Numbered from the stretch's first letter, positions 1 through 5,859 are shown. The stretch is DNA of 6,462 nucleotides from Alphaproteobacteria bacterium (GCA_020050695.1 JAGVKI010000212.1:1-6462), one strand, 5' to 3'. Numbers and translations: made by a program. Notes: a model not told the origin generated them from the sequence alone.

Positions 1-558
1 GGCCTGCCAGGCAATGAAGATGATCCTCAGGCACGCTATGTCGAAGCAGTAATCAGCCTGCCGGGAAGCGCCATACGTGTGGCGTCGGTGTATGTGCCAA
101 ACGGACAGACGGCAGACTCGGAAAAATTCCCCTACAAGCTGCAATTTTTAGACCGGCTGGTTGCGCATGCCAAAACGCTTGAAGGATATGGCGAGGCACT
201 GATTATTGGCGGTGATTATAATATCGCTCCCGAAGATCAGGATGCACACAATCCTGCCGCATGGGCAGGCAGCGTACTGACGCATGACCAGGTACGCCGC
301 CAGTTCCGCCGCCTGTGCAATAGCGGGCTTTCCGATGCCTTCAGGCTGAAACATCCAACGAATGATACTGATGTTATTTATTCATGGTGGGATTACCGCG
401 CTGGCGCATTACAGCGTGACGACGGGCTGCGCATCGACCATCTCATGGTATCGCCGCAGGCAGCTGATAAACTCACGTCATGTTATATGGAAAAGAAACT
501 GCGCATGCTTGAAAAAGCATCCGACCATACGCCAGTCATCGGGGTGTTTGATTTTTAG
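1..558 (+). CDS. xthA: Exodeoxyribonuclease III, 5'-truncated by window edge
   Basis: This gene encodes a Mg-dependent AP endonuclease and 3'-5' exonuclease of the endonuclease/exonuclease/phosphatase fold, acting in cytoplasmic base-excision repair. The frame is open from base 1, so the visible 185 residues are the C-terminal two thirds of a protein that is about 260-270 residues in the family. A GTG at 79 is an internal valine of the strand RVASVYVPNG, not a start. Visible signatures in order are YVPNGQ (Asn at visible residue 34), GGDYNIAPED (Asp72 and Asn74, matching the catalytic D-x-N), YSWWDYRAGA, then RIDH with Asp146, and the terminal SDHTPV with the Asp175-His176 catalytic pair. The metal-binding glutamate of the N-terminal part lies outside the window. 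The TAG stop at 556-558 overlaps the convergent pleD stop by four bases. Identification is firm; the real start cannot be seen. Confidence 0.95.
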   Translation, partial: GLPGNEDDPQARYVEAVISLPGSAIRVASVYVPNGQTADSEKFPYKLQFLDRLVAHAKTLEGYGEALIIGGDYNIAPEDQDAHNPAAWAGSVLTHDQVRRQFRRLCNSGLSDAFRLKHPTNDTDVIYSWWDYRAGALQRDDGLRIDHLMVSPQAADKLTSCYMEKKLRMLEKASDHTPVIGVFDF

Positions 559-1919
559 GCAGCCAGCTTCACCTGGTTGCGGCCACCATTTTTTGCTTCA
601 TAGAGCATGGTATCTGCGCGCTTGAGCAGGTCTTCACCCGTATCGCCAGGATTCAATGTAGCAACGCCAATGCTGATGGTTTTATTGATCGACTGCCCCT
701 GCGCATTGATTTTAAACGCGGTGCCTTCCACCTGCTCACGTACACGGTTTGCCGTGGTCATCGCTGCCTGAGCATCAGTTTCCGGCATCAGGATGACGAA
801 TTCCTCGCCGCCAAAACGTGCGGCAAGATCGGTTGAACGCACCACATTGATGATAATAAACGAAAGCTGTTTGAGCACCATGTCGCCTGCGTCATGGCCA
901 TAGGTATCATTGACCTGCTTGAAGTGATCCATGTCCATGATCATCAGCGCCAGCGGCTTATTATTTTTAAGCGATTCCTGCACCATGTTGGTTAAGTGGG
1001 TGTTCAGGTAATGGCGGTTGTAAAGGCCGGTGAGCCCGTCTGTCAGCGCCATTGAGATGCTCTGCTGATAGTTCGAGCGCAGCGCTTCCTGGTAACGCTT
1101 TCGCCTGATTTGCGTGCGCACGCGCGCCGTCATTTCGTTGCGATCAATTGGCATTGTCAGGTAATCATTGATGCCAAGCTCCAGTGATTTATACATCAGG
1201 CGCGTGTCGTCTTCATCCACCAGTACGAGCAGTGGCACATTGCGTGTTTCTTCCTGGCTTTTGATTTGTGATGCAAGGCGCAGGCCATCGGCGTCGCCCA
1301 GCGTGGTGCTGATCAGTACAGCGTCAAAATCACCGGCGGTTGCCTTTTGCAGCGCATCGGTGGATTCTTCCAGCCATTCCACCGTGTATTTTTCTTCGCC
1401 CAGCTTGGCGACAATCTGTTTTCCCTGCACGGTATCGTCATCGACCAGCAGCACGCGCGCACCGCTTACGTCAGAGACCATCTGCGTGTCGCTCTGAATA
1501 CCCATCTGCAAGCTGGTTTTATCGCGTAAGCGAAGTTCATCGAGCAGCATCTTGATACGTATAAGCGATTTAACGCGCGCAAAAAGCGCCATATCGTTAA
1601 TTGGTTTGGTCAGGAAATCATCAGCGCCGCAATCGAGGCCTTTCAGGCGGTCAGCCTTTTCCGAAAGCGCCGTTACCATCACCACGGGGATGTGCGAGAT
1701 TTCAGGATCTTCCTTGATTTTTCTGCAGGTCTCAAACCCGTCCATGCCAGGCATCATCACATCGAGCAGGATAATATCAGGCTTATGTGCCTTAGCCTGG
1801 GTAATGGCTTCAAAACCATCGCGCGCAGTGATCACATCGTAATACTCACTGGTCAGCTTAGCTTCCAGTAGTTTCACGTTTGCGGGAATATCGTCTACTA
1901 CCAGAATCTGTGCGGTCAT
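555..1919 (-). CDS. pleD: PleD-type response regulator / diguanylate cyclase (REC-REC-GGDEF)
   Basis: This protein makes cyclic di-GMP from two GTP and is the polar-differentiation regulator of Caulobacter-type bacteria; its 454 residues match Caulobacter PleD in length. REC1 (about 3-125) has the acidic pair Asp9-Asp10, phospho-acceptor Asp53 (in LLDVMMPGMDG), Thr83 and Lys105. REC2 (about 153-273) keeps the fold but has Ser204 at the acceptor position and Met256 at the lysine position, so it probably serves only as a dimerisation adaptor. The GGDEF domain (about 285-454) begins with ALTDGLTGLYNR, has metal ligand Asp329 in IMDMDHFK, and the active loop GGEEF at 370-374. RSTD at 361-364 is an intact RxxD inhibitory site, so product feedback inhibition is expected. 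The start follows divK by two bases, with a GAGGAG Shine-Dalgarno sequence inside the divK end, so the two genes are co-transcribed and probably translationally coupled. Confidence 0.96.
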   Translation of the reverse strand: MTAQILVVDDIPANVKLLEAKLTSEYYDVITARDGFEAITQAKAHKPDIILLDVMMPGMDGFETCRKIKEDPEISHIPVVMVTALSEKADRLKGLDCGADDFLTKPINDMALFARVKSLIRIKMLLDELRLRDKTSLQMGIQSDTQMVSDVSGARVLLVDDDTVQGKQIVAKLGEEKYTVEWLEESTDALQKATAGDFDAVLISTTLGDADGLRLASQIKSQEETRNVPLLVLVDEDDTRLMYKSLELGINDYLTMPIDRNEMTARVRTQIRRKRYQEALRSNYQQSISMALTDGLTGLYNRHYLNTHLTNMVQESLKNNKPLALMIMDMDHFKQVNDTYGHDAGDMVLKQLSFIIINVVRSTDLAARFGGEEFVILMPETDAQAAMTTANRVREQVEGTAFKINAQGQSINKTISIGVATLNPGDTGEDLLKRADTMLYEAKNGGRNQVKLAA

Positions 1920-1921
1920 GG

Positions 1922-2302
1922 TTAAACCAACTCCTCTTCGCCTAGGAACTTGCGCACCGTATTGAGGAACGGCACAATCGAAATCGGCTTTGAAATATAG
2001 GCTTCACAGCCTGCTGCCAGAATTTTTTCTTCGTCGTCCTTCATCGCAAATGCAGTCACTGCGATGATAGGTATGGAACTGATCGCATCTTCTGATTTGA
2101 GCTTGCGGGTAACATCCAGCCCGGAAATTTCAGGTAGCTGAATATCCATCAAAATCAGATCCGGGCGCTCGCTTCGCGTAAGCGTGATCGCTTCCAGGCC
2201 TTCCTTCGTTTCGATCGTCTCATAACCATGCGCCGTGAGCAGGTCACGGAATAATTTCAGGTTCAGATCGTTATCTTCGACAATCAGGATGCGTTTTTTC
2301 AT
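1922..2302 (-). CDS. divK: DivK single-domain response regulator
   Basis: This is a stand-alone receiver domain of 126 residues with no output domain. In Caulobacter and relatives DivK is phosphorylated by DivJ, dephosphorylated by PleC, and acts through DivL and CckA to lower CtrA activity in one daughter compartment. The sequence has the acidic pair Glu9-Asp10, phospho-acceptor Asp53 within [14 protein letters not shown], Thr83 in AVTAFAMK, and Lys105 in [19 protein letters not shown] and [10 protein letters not shown] closely match the Caulobacter protein as I recall it. The start is ATG with no clear Shine-Dalgarno sequence ahead. It is the first gene of a unit with pleD (two-base gap), the classical alphaproteobacterial order. 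The divergent AT-rich region upstream holds a near-consensus CtrA box that could drive it. Family and partner pairing are firm; partners beyond PleD are not in the window. Confidence 0.95.
   Translation of the reverse strand: MKKRILIVEDNDLNLKLFRDLLTAHGYETIETKEGLEAITLTRSERPDLILMDIQLPEISGLDVTRKLKSEDAISSIPIIAVTAFAMKDDEEKILAAGCEAYISKPISIVPFLNTVRKFLGEEELV
1931..1936 (-). promoter_or_regulatory. Shine-Dalgarno sequence for pleD inside divK
   Basis: Read on the minus strand this is GAGGAG, lying within the last codons of divK (Gly-Glu-Glu-Glu-Leu-Val) and 11 bases ahead of the pleD ATG. Its position inside the upstream gene, with only two bases between the divK stop and pleD start, supports translational coupling. 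The spacing is slightly longer than optimal. Confidence 0.55.
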
Positions 2303-2367
2303 GGTGTATTTGGTATTGGCAACTCTTTAGAAATATTAGATGGCTTATGAGTAATAGACGCCAAGAC

Positions 2368-2382
2368 TTAAAAATTTCCTAA
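2368..2382 (-). promoter_or_regulatory. Near-consensus CtrA box upstream of divK
   Basis: On the plus strand this is TTAA, seven bases, CTAA; on the minus strand, TTAG-N7-TTAA. It differs by one base from the CtrA consensus TTAA-N7-TTAA. It lies 66 bases ahead of the divK ATG, and 11 bases downstream of it, in divK orientation, is a weak -10-like TATTAC (2351-2356). CtrA control of divK is reported in Caulobacter. The region is AT-rich, so chance matches are easy. A second one-mismatch site, TTAA-N7-TTTA, lies at 2410-2424. Confidence 0.35.
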
Positions 2383-2389
2383 ATTTCCT
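2372..2389. repeat. Perfect 9-bp tandem repeat AAATTTCCT x2
   Basis: Two exact adjacent copies of AAATTTCCT occur at 2372-2380 and 2381-2389, in the middle of the divergent divK/methyltransferase intergenic region. The copies overlap the candidate CtrA box. The period of 9 bp is a little under one helical turn. It could be a regulator-binding site or a chance low-complexity stretch. Confidence 0.6.
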
Positions 2390-2451
2390 GTATTCTATGC
2401 CCAGAATTCTTAAAATAATGTTTACTCACAGAAATTACAGAATTAATTGAC

Positions 2452-2982
2452 ATGACCATTGCCGTAAGCACCGAAGGCCTCCACCCTACCACCGAATCCT
2501 GCCTGGAAGCATTGCAGTGGCTTCAGGAAACAAAAGAATGCCGCAACGTGCTCGATATGGGCTGTGGTAATGGCATTTTGTCCGTAGTTGCCGCCAGTAT
2601 CTGGGATGCGAAAGTACTGGCAGCCGATATTTCGGATAAAGCCGTGGAAGATACCCGCCAAATGGCCGCGGCTAACGGTTTAGGGGATGTTATTAGCGTT
2701 ATTCGCAGCGACGGAATTGATAACCATTTGATAAAGAACAATTCACCCTATGATTTGATCTGTTTTAACCTGCTGGCCGAGCCGATTATCAAATCTGCCC
2801 CCCTCATAAAGGCACTTCTGGCAAAAGATGGAATATGCATTATTTCTGGAATTTTACGATGGGAAAGTGAAGCCGTTATAAATACATTTAAAGAATTAAA
2901 TATTGAAATATATAAAGAATTATCCAATACCCCCTGGTGCACCTACCTGCTTTGTCATAAAACTGAAACAGGGATTTTTTAA
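2452..2982 (+). CDS. PrmA-like class I SAM-dependent methyltransferase, short form
   Basis: This gene encodes a 176-residue protein that looks like the catalytic domain of ribosomal protein L11 methyltransferase (PrmA). LHPTTESCLEAL (10-21) corresponds to the THPTT segment of PrmA. SAM motif I is VLDMGCGNGILS (33-44), the ribose-binding acidic residue is Asp59 (in AADIS), and NLLAEP (106-111) sits where PrmA has NILAGP. SGIL (132-135) and a late WC pair (162-163) also match. PrmA is normally about 290 residues; the N-terminal L11-recognition domain is absent. No in-frame ATG, GTG or TTG lies between this ATG and the TAA at 2416-2418, so the short form is not a mis-called start. The substrate could be L11, another protein or a small molecule. 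The last 35 codons are noticeably AT-rich. The methyltransferase fold is near certain; the substrate is open. Confidence 0.85.
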   Translation: MTIAVSTEGLHPTTESCLEALQWLQETKECRNVLDMGCGNGILSVVAASIWDAKVLAADISDKAVEDTRQMAAANGLGDVISVIRSDGIDNHLIKNNSPYDLICFNLLAEPIIKSAPLIKALLAKDGICIISGILRWESEAVINTFKELNIEIYKELSNTPWCTYLLCHKTETGIF

Positions 2983-3068
2983 CGTCATTAAAACTTAACT
3001 GTAGTAGAACTAAGGGCTATATTACGCTCAAACTATGGATATGTGTCAATTTTAACTGGTAGATACGA
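2983..3068 (+). promoter_or_regulatory. Promoter region of the 3069 gene, with 18-bp shared element
   Basis: The first 18 bases (2983-3000, CGTCATTAAAACTTAACT) match 16 of 18 bases of a sequence at 4004-4021 ahead of the next gene, at almost the same distance from the start codon (68 against 67 bases). A plausible sigma-70-type promoter is TTAACT (2995-3000), a 17-base spacer, then TATATT (3018-3023). This would place the transcription start around 3030 and give a leader of about 40 bases. TTAACT recurs at 3052-3057. There is no good Shine-Dalgarno sequence ahead of the 3069 ATG. Confidence 0.45.
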
Positions 3069-3929
3069 ATGCCCCCACGGCCACCAGAACCTACACTTAC
3101 TTCAGGACCCCCCTCAAGACCAGGGGCTGGCCGTCCTGCAACTTCGCCTCAGGAATATGAAGCGAATAGGATTGACGCAAATATTGAGCGCACCGCTCAG
3201 GCAAATAATTTCAGCTTCCGCAGCGCCATGGGCCGTTTCCGTGAGCAGGTTGCTACCACCCGTGCAGACGTGGAAGCCCGCCGCGGACGGGGCGAAAGCG
3301 TTCGTGACCCCTATGAAGGCATTACCGAAGAAATGCTCCAGAGTGTGAGCCAGCAATATACGCAGGCCACGCAGGCTATTAAACAAGATATTAAAGACCT
3401 CTATGCCAGCAGCCCGCCAGGTGGCCCTCCGCCTGATCCACGCTGGGTACAAAGACAGATCAATACTATCAACCAGCGTCACACCACAGCCTTTAACGCA
3501 AGTATAAGCGAGCAATTCGGCAATCAGGGTGAATTGATCCTGCAAGGCGTAAGTGGCCATACGCAGCGCCCGGGTGTCATCGACAAATACCTGTCTAAAC
3601 TAGCCACGCCCGGCGGCTTTCTTGGCGCAGCTGGCCTTGGTATTGCTGCCTTCCTGGGTATGGGCGGTATGGGCGGCGGCATATTAGCCATTGGCGCAGG
3701 GCTTCTTGCAGGCGTTGCAGGCGGCGCCCTTGGCGGCAGCGTCAATGAGTGGATTACAGGCAGGAATGGCAGCCAGGTGCAACCGGCGCCACCTATCCCT
3801 GATATTAATGCGCCGGGTCAGAACCCAGCGCCACAGCCTGGTCAAAACATGGTTCCCGGGGATTTAACCCCTGGAGCATCACCACCGCCACCTCCAACGC
3901 AGGCAGCGCCAGCACGTGGAGTTAGCTAA
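3069..3929 (+). CDS. Hypothetical protein with Gly-rich hydrophobic hairpin and proline-rich ends
   Basis: I do not recognise this 286-residue protein. Residues 1-28 are Pro/Gly-rich. Residues 29-112 are charged and look largely helical (for example EANRIDANIERTAQ and QATQAIKQDIKDLY). A short PPGGPPPDP linker (116-124) is followed by a second polar helical stretch to about 178. Residues 181-223 form two glycine-rich hydrophobic segments (about 182-197 and 205-223) joined by MGGMGGG, a likely membrane hairpin with GxxxG-type packing. The tail from 236 on is Pro/Ala/Gln-rich and includes PPPPP. There is no N-terminal signal peptide and no cysteine. The ATG at 3069 is the first in frame after a TAG at 3060-3062, but no Shine-Dalgarno sequence supports it. 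The next gene has the same kind of hairpin and a matching upstream element, suggesting a functional pair. Coding status is well supported by length and composition; function is unknown. Confidence 0.75.
   Translation: MPPRPPEPTLTSGPPSRPGAGRPATSPQEYEANRIDANIERTAQANNFSFRSAMGRFREQVATTRADVEARRGRGESVRDPYEGITEEMLQSVSQQYTQATQAIKQDIKDLYASSPPGGPPPDPRWVQRQINTINQRHTTAFNASISEQFGNQGELILQGVSGHTQRPGVIDKYLSKLATPGGFLGAAGLGIAAFLGMGGMGGGILAIGAGLLAGVAGGALGGSVNEWITGRNGSQVQPAPPIPDINAPGQNPAPQPGQNMVPGDLTPGASPPPPPTQAAPARGVS
3609..3740 (+). other. Glycine-zipper-like membrane hairpin in the 3069 protein
   Basis: Residues 181-224 contain no charged side chain. They alternate Gly/Ala with Leu, Ile, Phe and Met in two stretches of about 16-19 residues around a six-Gly/Met turn. 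The spacing of glycines (GAAGLG, GAGLLAGVAGGALGG) is what close helix-helix packing in membranes usually shows. The topology cannot be fixed from sequence: the short first segment could be a re-entrant loop rather than a full span. Confidence 0.6.
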
Positions 3930-4088
3930 TAAATACAAATACTTATATGCAAGAATACAGACTGTAATAAATTGGTCACAAAGGGAAACAGAAAGCTAGC
4001 GCACGTAATTAAAGCTTAACTTGTTCCCGGCAAACAATATGGAATAATGAACTAAGTTAATAGTACGCGATAAATAAAGGATGATGTT
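3930..4088 (+). promoter_or_regulatory. Intergenic promoter region of the 4089 gene, with 18-bp shared element
   Basis: These 159 AT-rich bases hold no open frame of note and no convincing terminator for the gene before it. CGTAATTAAAGCTTAACT at 4004-4021 is the second copy of the shared upstream element. Possible promoter hexamers are TTGTTC (4021-4026), a 16-base spacer, then AATAAT (4043-4048). A Shine-Dalgarno sequence AAGGA (4077-4081) lies seven bases ahead of the ATG at 4089 and decides that start over the out-of-frame ATGs at 4081 and 4084. Confidence 0.5.
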
Positions 4089-5846
4089 ATGACTTCTACC
4101 GCCCCAAGTACTGCTCCAAGCGCAGCCGCATCCGCAGCGGGAGCATCACGTCCAGCTGGTAGCAGCGCCCCCAGCGTTATGTCTTCTACACCTACCGCTA
4201 CAGGCCCAGGCGGCAGCGCACCAGAAGAAGGTGGCATCATGGGATTCCTCAAAAAGAACTCGGGCATGCTCATCGGCGGCCTGATCGGCGCAGTTATTAT
4301 GATGATGACCGGCGGCGGCGCGATGGGAATGCTCTTCCCAATTATCGGCGCATTGCTGGTTGGTATGCTCGGTGACGACAAAGGCATGCTCAGCGGCATC
4401 CGTGAATCCATTATGCCAAGCCGCACCCCAGCAGGAAGCGGCCCTGGCGCAAGCGGCCCTGGCGTAAGCGCTCCTGCTGCAGGCGTTTCTGTTGCACCTA
4501 CCACCCCGCCACTTGCTATTGAAGCCAATGCCTCATTAGTGGTGCGCAACAGCACGGGTGTTGTGAGCGGTGTCGCAGTAAATGGCCAGCCTACCTTTGC
4601 TCCGCCTACGGGTTCAGGCCCGGCAGCAAGCGGCCCGGATATCCAGATTGTTGAAAACGCACCACGCGCATCGGGCGCCACTGCTTCAACCCCTGCATTC
4701 CGCTACACCGGTCAGGTAAAGGGTAATGATTTTGTGATTACCAGTGTGCAGGCTGTTATCCCTGGCAGCAACCCGCCAGAATTTGGCTTGCCTTCACGCC
4801 CAGTACCACCCGTTTCATTACCTATTGATGCAACGACTGGTGCAGTGAACTTCAACCAGCCAGCACCTACTCCACCTGCGCCAGCAAGCGGCCTTGCAGC
4901 TGCTCGTGAGCAGGCAACGAGTGTTGCTGCAGCAAATAACAACCGCAAAAACTTTAACCTTACCGAACTGGGTGACAATAAAGTATCTATCACGCTAGAC
5001 CCGGTAGTACGTGATGGCGCTTCCTACCAGACCACTATGATTGGTAGCCGCGCTGCCGACGGTACGGTAACGTTTGATCGTGCAACCATGACTGAAACCA
5101 AAGGTACTCCACCAGTAACCAGCCCTGTAACAAACCCAAGCACTGGCGGCACTGAGTTCAAGGTAACGGGTTACATTCCGCCAGTTCGCGCAACTGCACC
5201 GGTTGCACCAGCCACCACTTCTACCGTTGCTGTGACGCAAGGTGAAGCAGGCAACGCTACCGAAGCAGTTGTAGACTTCACGCTCTCAGGCAGGAAAAAA
5301 CTTGAAGCGGCACAAACGGTGGCACGCACAGCGCGTAATACGGAAATTGTTGGTGCACTCAATGGCGCGCCTAACGCCAACCAGGCGCTCAACGGTCTGG
5401 AAAGCACCATTGCTCGCCAATATACAAACAGCGGTATGAATCCATTTGATGCTAACGTAGCCGCACAAAGTGTTGCTGGCTTCTACGCGGAATCCGATAA
5501 CCGCGGTGCTGTGCTCAATGAAGCAGCCCTGCGTGCCCAGCTTGAGGCTGCAAAGCGTCCCGCCTTTGCTGCAGGCGCTACCGGTGATCGTGTATTTAGC
5601 GATGATCAGGTAAATGCGATCATTGCCGAAACCAAGAACCACCATACCCAGATTGTTGCGGGTCTGAATGGCAAACCACTTCAGGCAACACCGGGTGCTT
5701 CAACCCCAGCCCCTGCAACGGCTGCTGGTGTAGATATTGCACGCGTTGCTCCGCCAATGGCACCGCCATCGGCATCCACCCCATTCAATCCAGGCACAGC
5801 AATCCCGGGTGCAGTACCACCATCCGCGCTGAACCCTAGCCGCTAA
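4089..5846 (+). CDS. Hypothetical 585-residue low-complexity protein with Met/Gly-rich hydrophobic hairpin
   Basis: I do not recognise this protein. Residues 1-48 are an almost uncharged Ala/Ser/Thr/Pro segment. Residues 58-73 and 81-95 are hydrophobic segments joined by TGGGAMG, forming a likely membrane hairpin; ten methionines cluster between 51 and 109. A Gly/Ser/Pro/Ala linker with SGPGA repeats follows (112-140). Residues about 147-260 and 288-362 look beta-rich with Pro linkers, for example FRYTGQVKGNDFVITSVQ and KVSITLDPVV. Residues about 398-533 are more charged and helical, with a repeated IVGALNG / IVAGLNG motif. The tail is Pro/Ala-rich. There is no cysteine, no tryptophan and no signal peptide. 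The start is supported by AAGGA seven bases upstream. A strong terminator follows the stop. It resembles the preceding gene product in architecture rather than obvious sequence. It could be an envelope-associated, structural or exported protein; nothing here decides. Confidence 0.8.
   Translation: MTSTAPSTAPSAAASAAGASRPAGSSAPSVMSSTPTATGPGGSAPEEGGIMGFLKKNSGMLIGGLIGAVIMMMTGGGAMGMLFPIIGALLVGMLGDDKGMLSGIRESIMPSRTPAGSGPGASGPGVSAPAAGVSVAPTTPPLAIEANASLVVRNSTGVVSGVAVNGQPTFAPPTGSGPAASGPDIQIVENAPRASGATASTPAFRYTGQVKGNDFVITSVQAVIPGSNPPEFGLPSRPVPPVSLPIDATTGAVNFNQPAPTPPAPASGLAAAREQATSVAAANNNRKNFNLTELGDNKVSITLDPVVRDGASYQTTMIGSRAADGTVTFDRATMTETKGTPPVTSPVTNPSTGGTEFKVTGYIPPVRATAPVAPATTSTVAVTQGEAGNATEAVVDFTLSGRKKLEAAQTVARTARNTEIVGALNGAPNANQALNGLESTIARQYTNSGMNPFDANVAAQSVAGFYAESDNRGAVLNEAALRAQLEAAKRPAFAAGATGDRVFSDDQVNAIIAETKNHHTQIVAGLNGKPLQATPGASTPAPATAAGVDIARVAPPMAPPSASTPFNPGTAIPGAVPPSALNPSR
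4239..4415 (+). other. Methionine- and glycine-rich hydrophobic hairpin of the 4089 protein
   Basis: Residues 51-109 include ten methionines, among them three in a row at 71-73, against six in the other 526 residues of the protein. The hydrophobic part begins after the basic pair Lys55-Lys56, is interrupted by a Gly-rich turn, and ends at GDDKG (95-99). This layout fits a two-helix membrane hairpin with both ends on the same side. Confidence 0.55.
4436..4470 (+). repeat. 15-bp in-frame coding repeat (Ser-Gly-Pro-Gly-Ala)
   Basis: Two tandem 15-bp units starting AAGCGGCCCTGGCG occur at 4436-4450 and 4451-4465, differing only in the last base, with a partial third (AAGCG) at 4466-4470. They encode the SGPGA/SGPGV linker just after the hairpin. 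A looser copy (AGCGGCCC) recurs around 4630 in the SGP segment. The exactness at DNA level suggests recent slippage expansion of a linker. Confidence 0.7.
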
Positions 5847-5859
5847 GATTGATACGTAC

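Larger units (their letters stand above)
2303..2451. promoter_or_regulatory. Divergent intergenic region, divK / prmA-like gene
   Basis: These 149 AT-rich bases separate the minus-strand divK start from the plus-strand methyltransferase start and must contain the promoters for both. On the minus strand a -10-like TAGAAT can be read at 2394-2399, but no convincing -35 hexamer lies at the right distance. No Shine-Dalgarno sequence precedes the methyltransferase ATG, so that gene may have a very short leader. No RNA gene or riboswitch-like fold is apparent. Confidence 0.6.

Noticed and set aside
79..558. GTG at 79 as the start of a short exonuclease-like gene
   Set aside because: The frame is open back to base 1 and the upstream residues continue the exonuclease III match, so the gene is cut by the window edge.
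1168..1497. Ser-rich plus-strand open frame opposite pleD
   Set aside because: It lies wholly inside the well-supported second receiver region of pleD on the other strand; its composition is a codon-shadow effect.
2988..2998. TTAA-N3-TTAA (also at 4009-4019) as a CtrA box
   Set aside because: The spacing is three bases rather than seven, so it does not fit the CtrA consensus; it is reported instead as part of the shared 18-bp element.
3043..3348. 101-residue plus-strand frame from a GTG, overlapping the 3069 gene out of frame
   Set aside because: No Shine-Dalgarno sequence and no domain; the overlapping 286-residue frame is longer and has consistent domain-like organisation.
4436..4470. Tandem 15-bp units as a CRISPR or mobile-element repeat
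   Set aside because: The units are in frame, have no spacers, and encode a Gly/Pro/Ser linker; they are a coding repeat.
4416..4520. SGPGA segment as a collagen-like domain
   Set aside because: The Gly-x-y periodicity does not continue beyond a few residues.
4052..4681. 209-residue minus-strand open frame opposite the start of the 4089 gene
   Set aside because: It is a Pro/Ala/Ile-rich mirror of a low-complexity coding strand, has no recognisable domain, and the plus strand has a Shine-Dalgarno sequence and a much longer frame.
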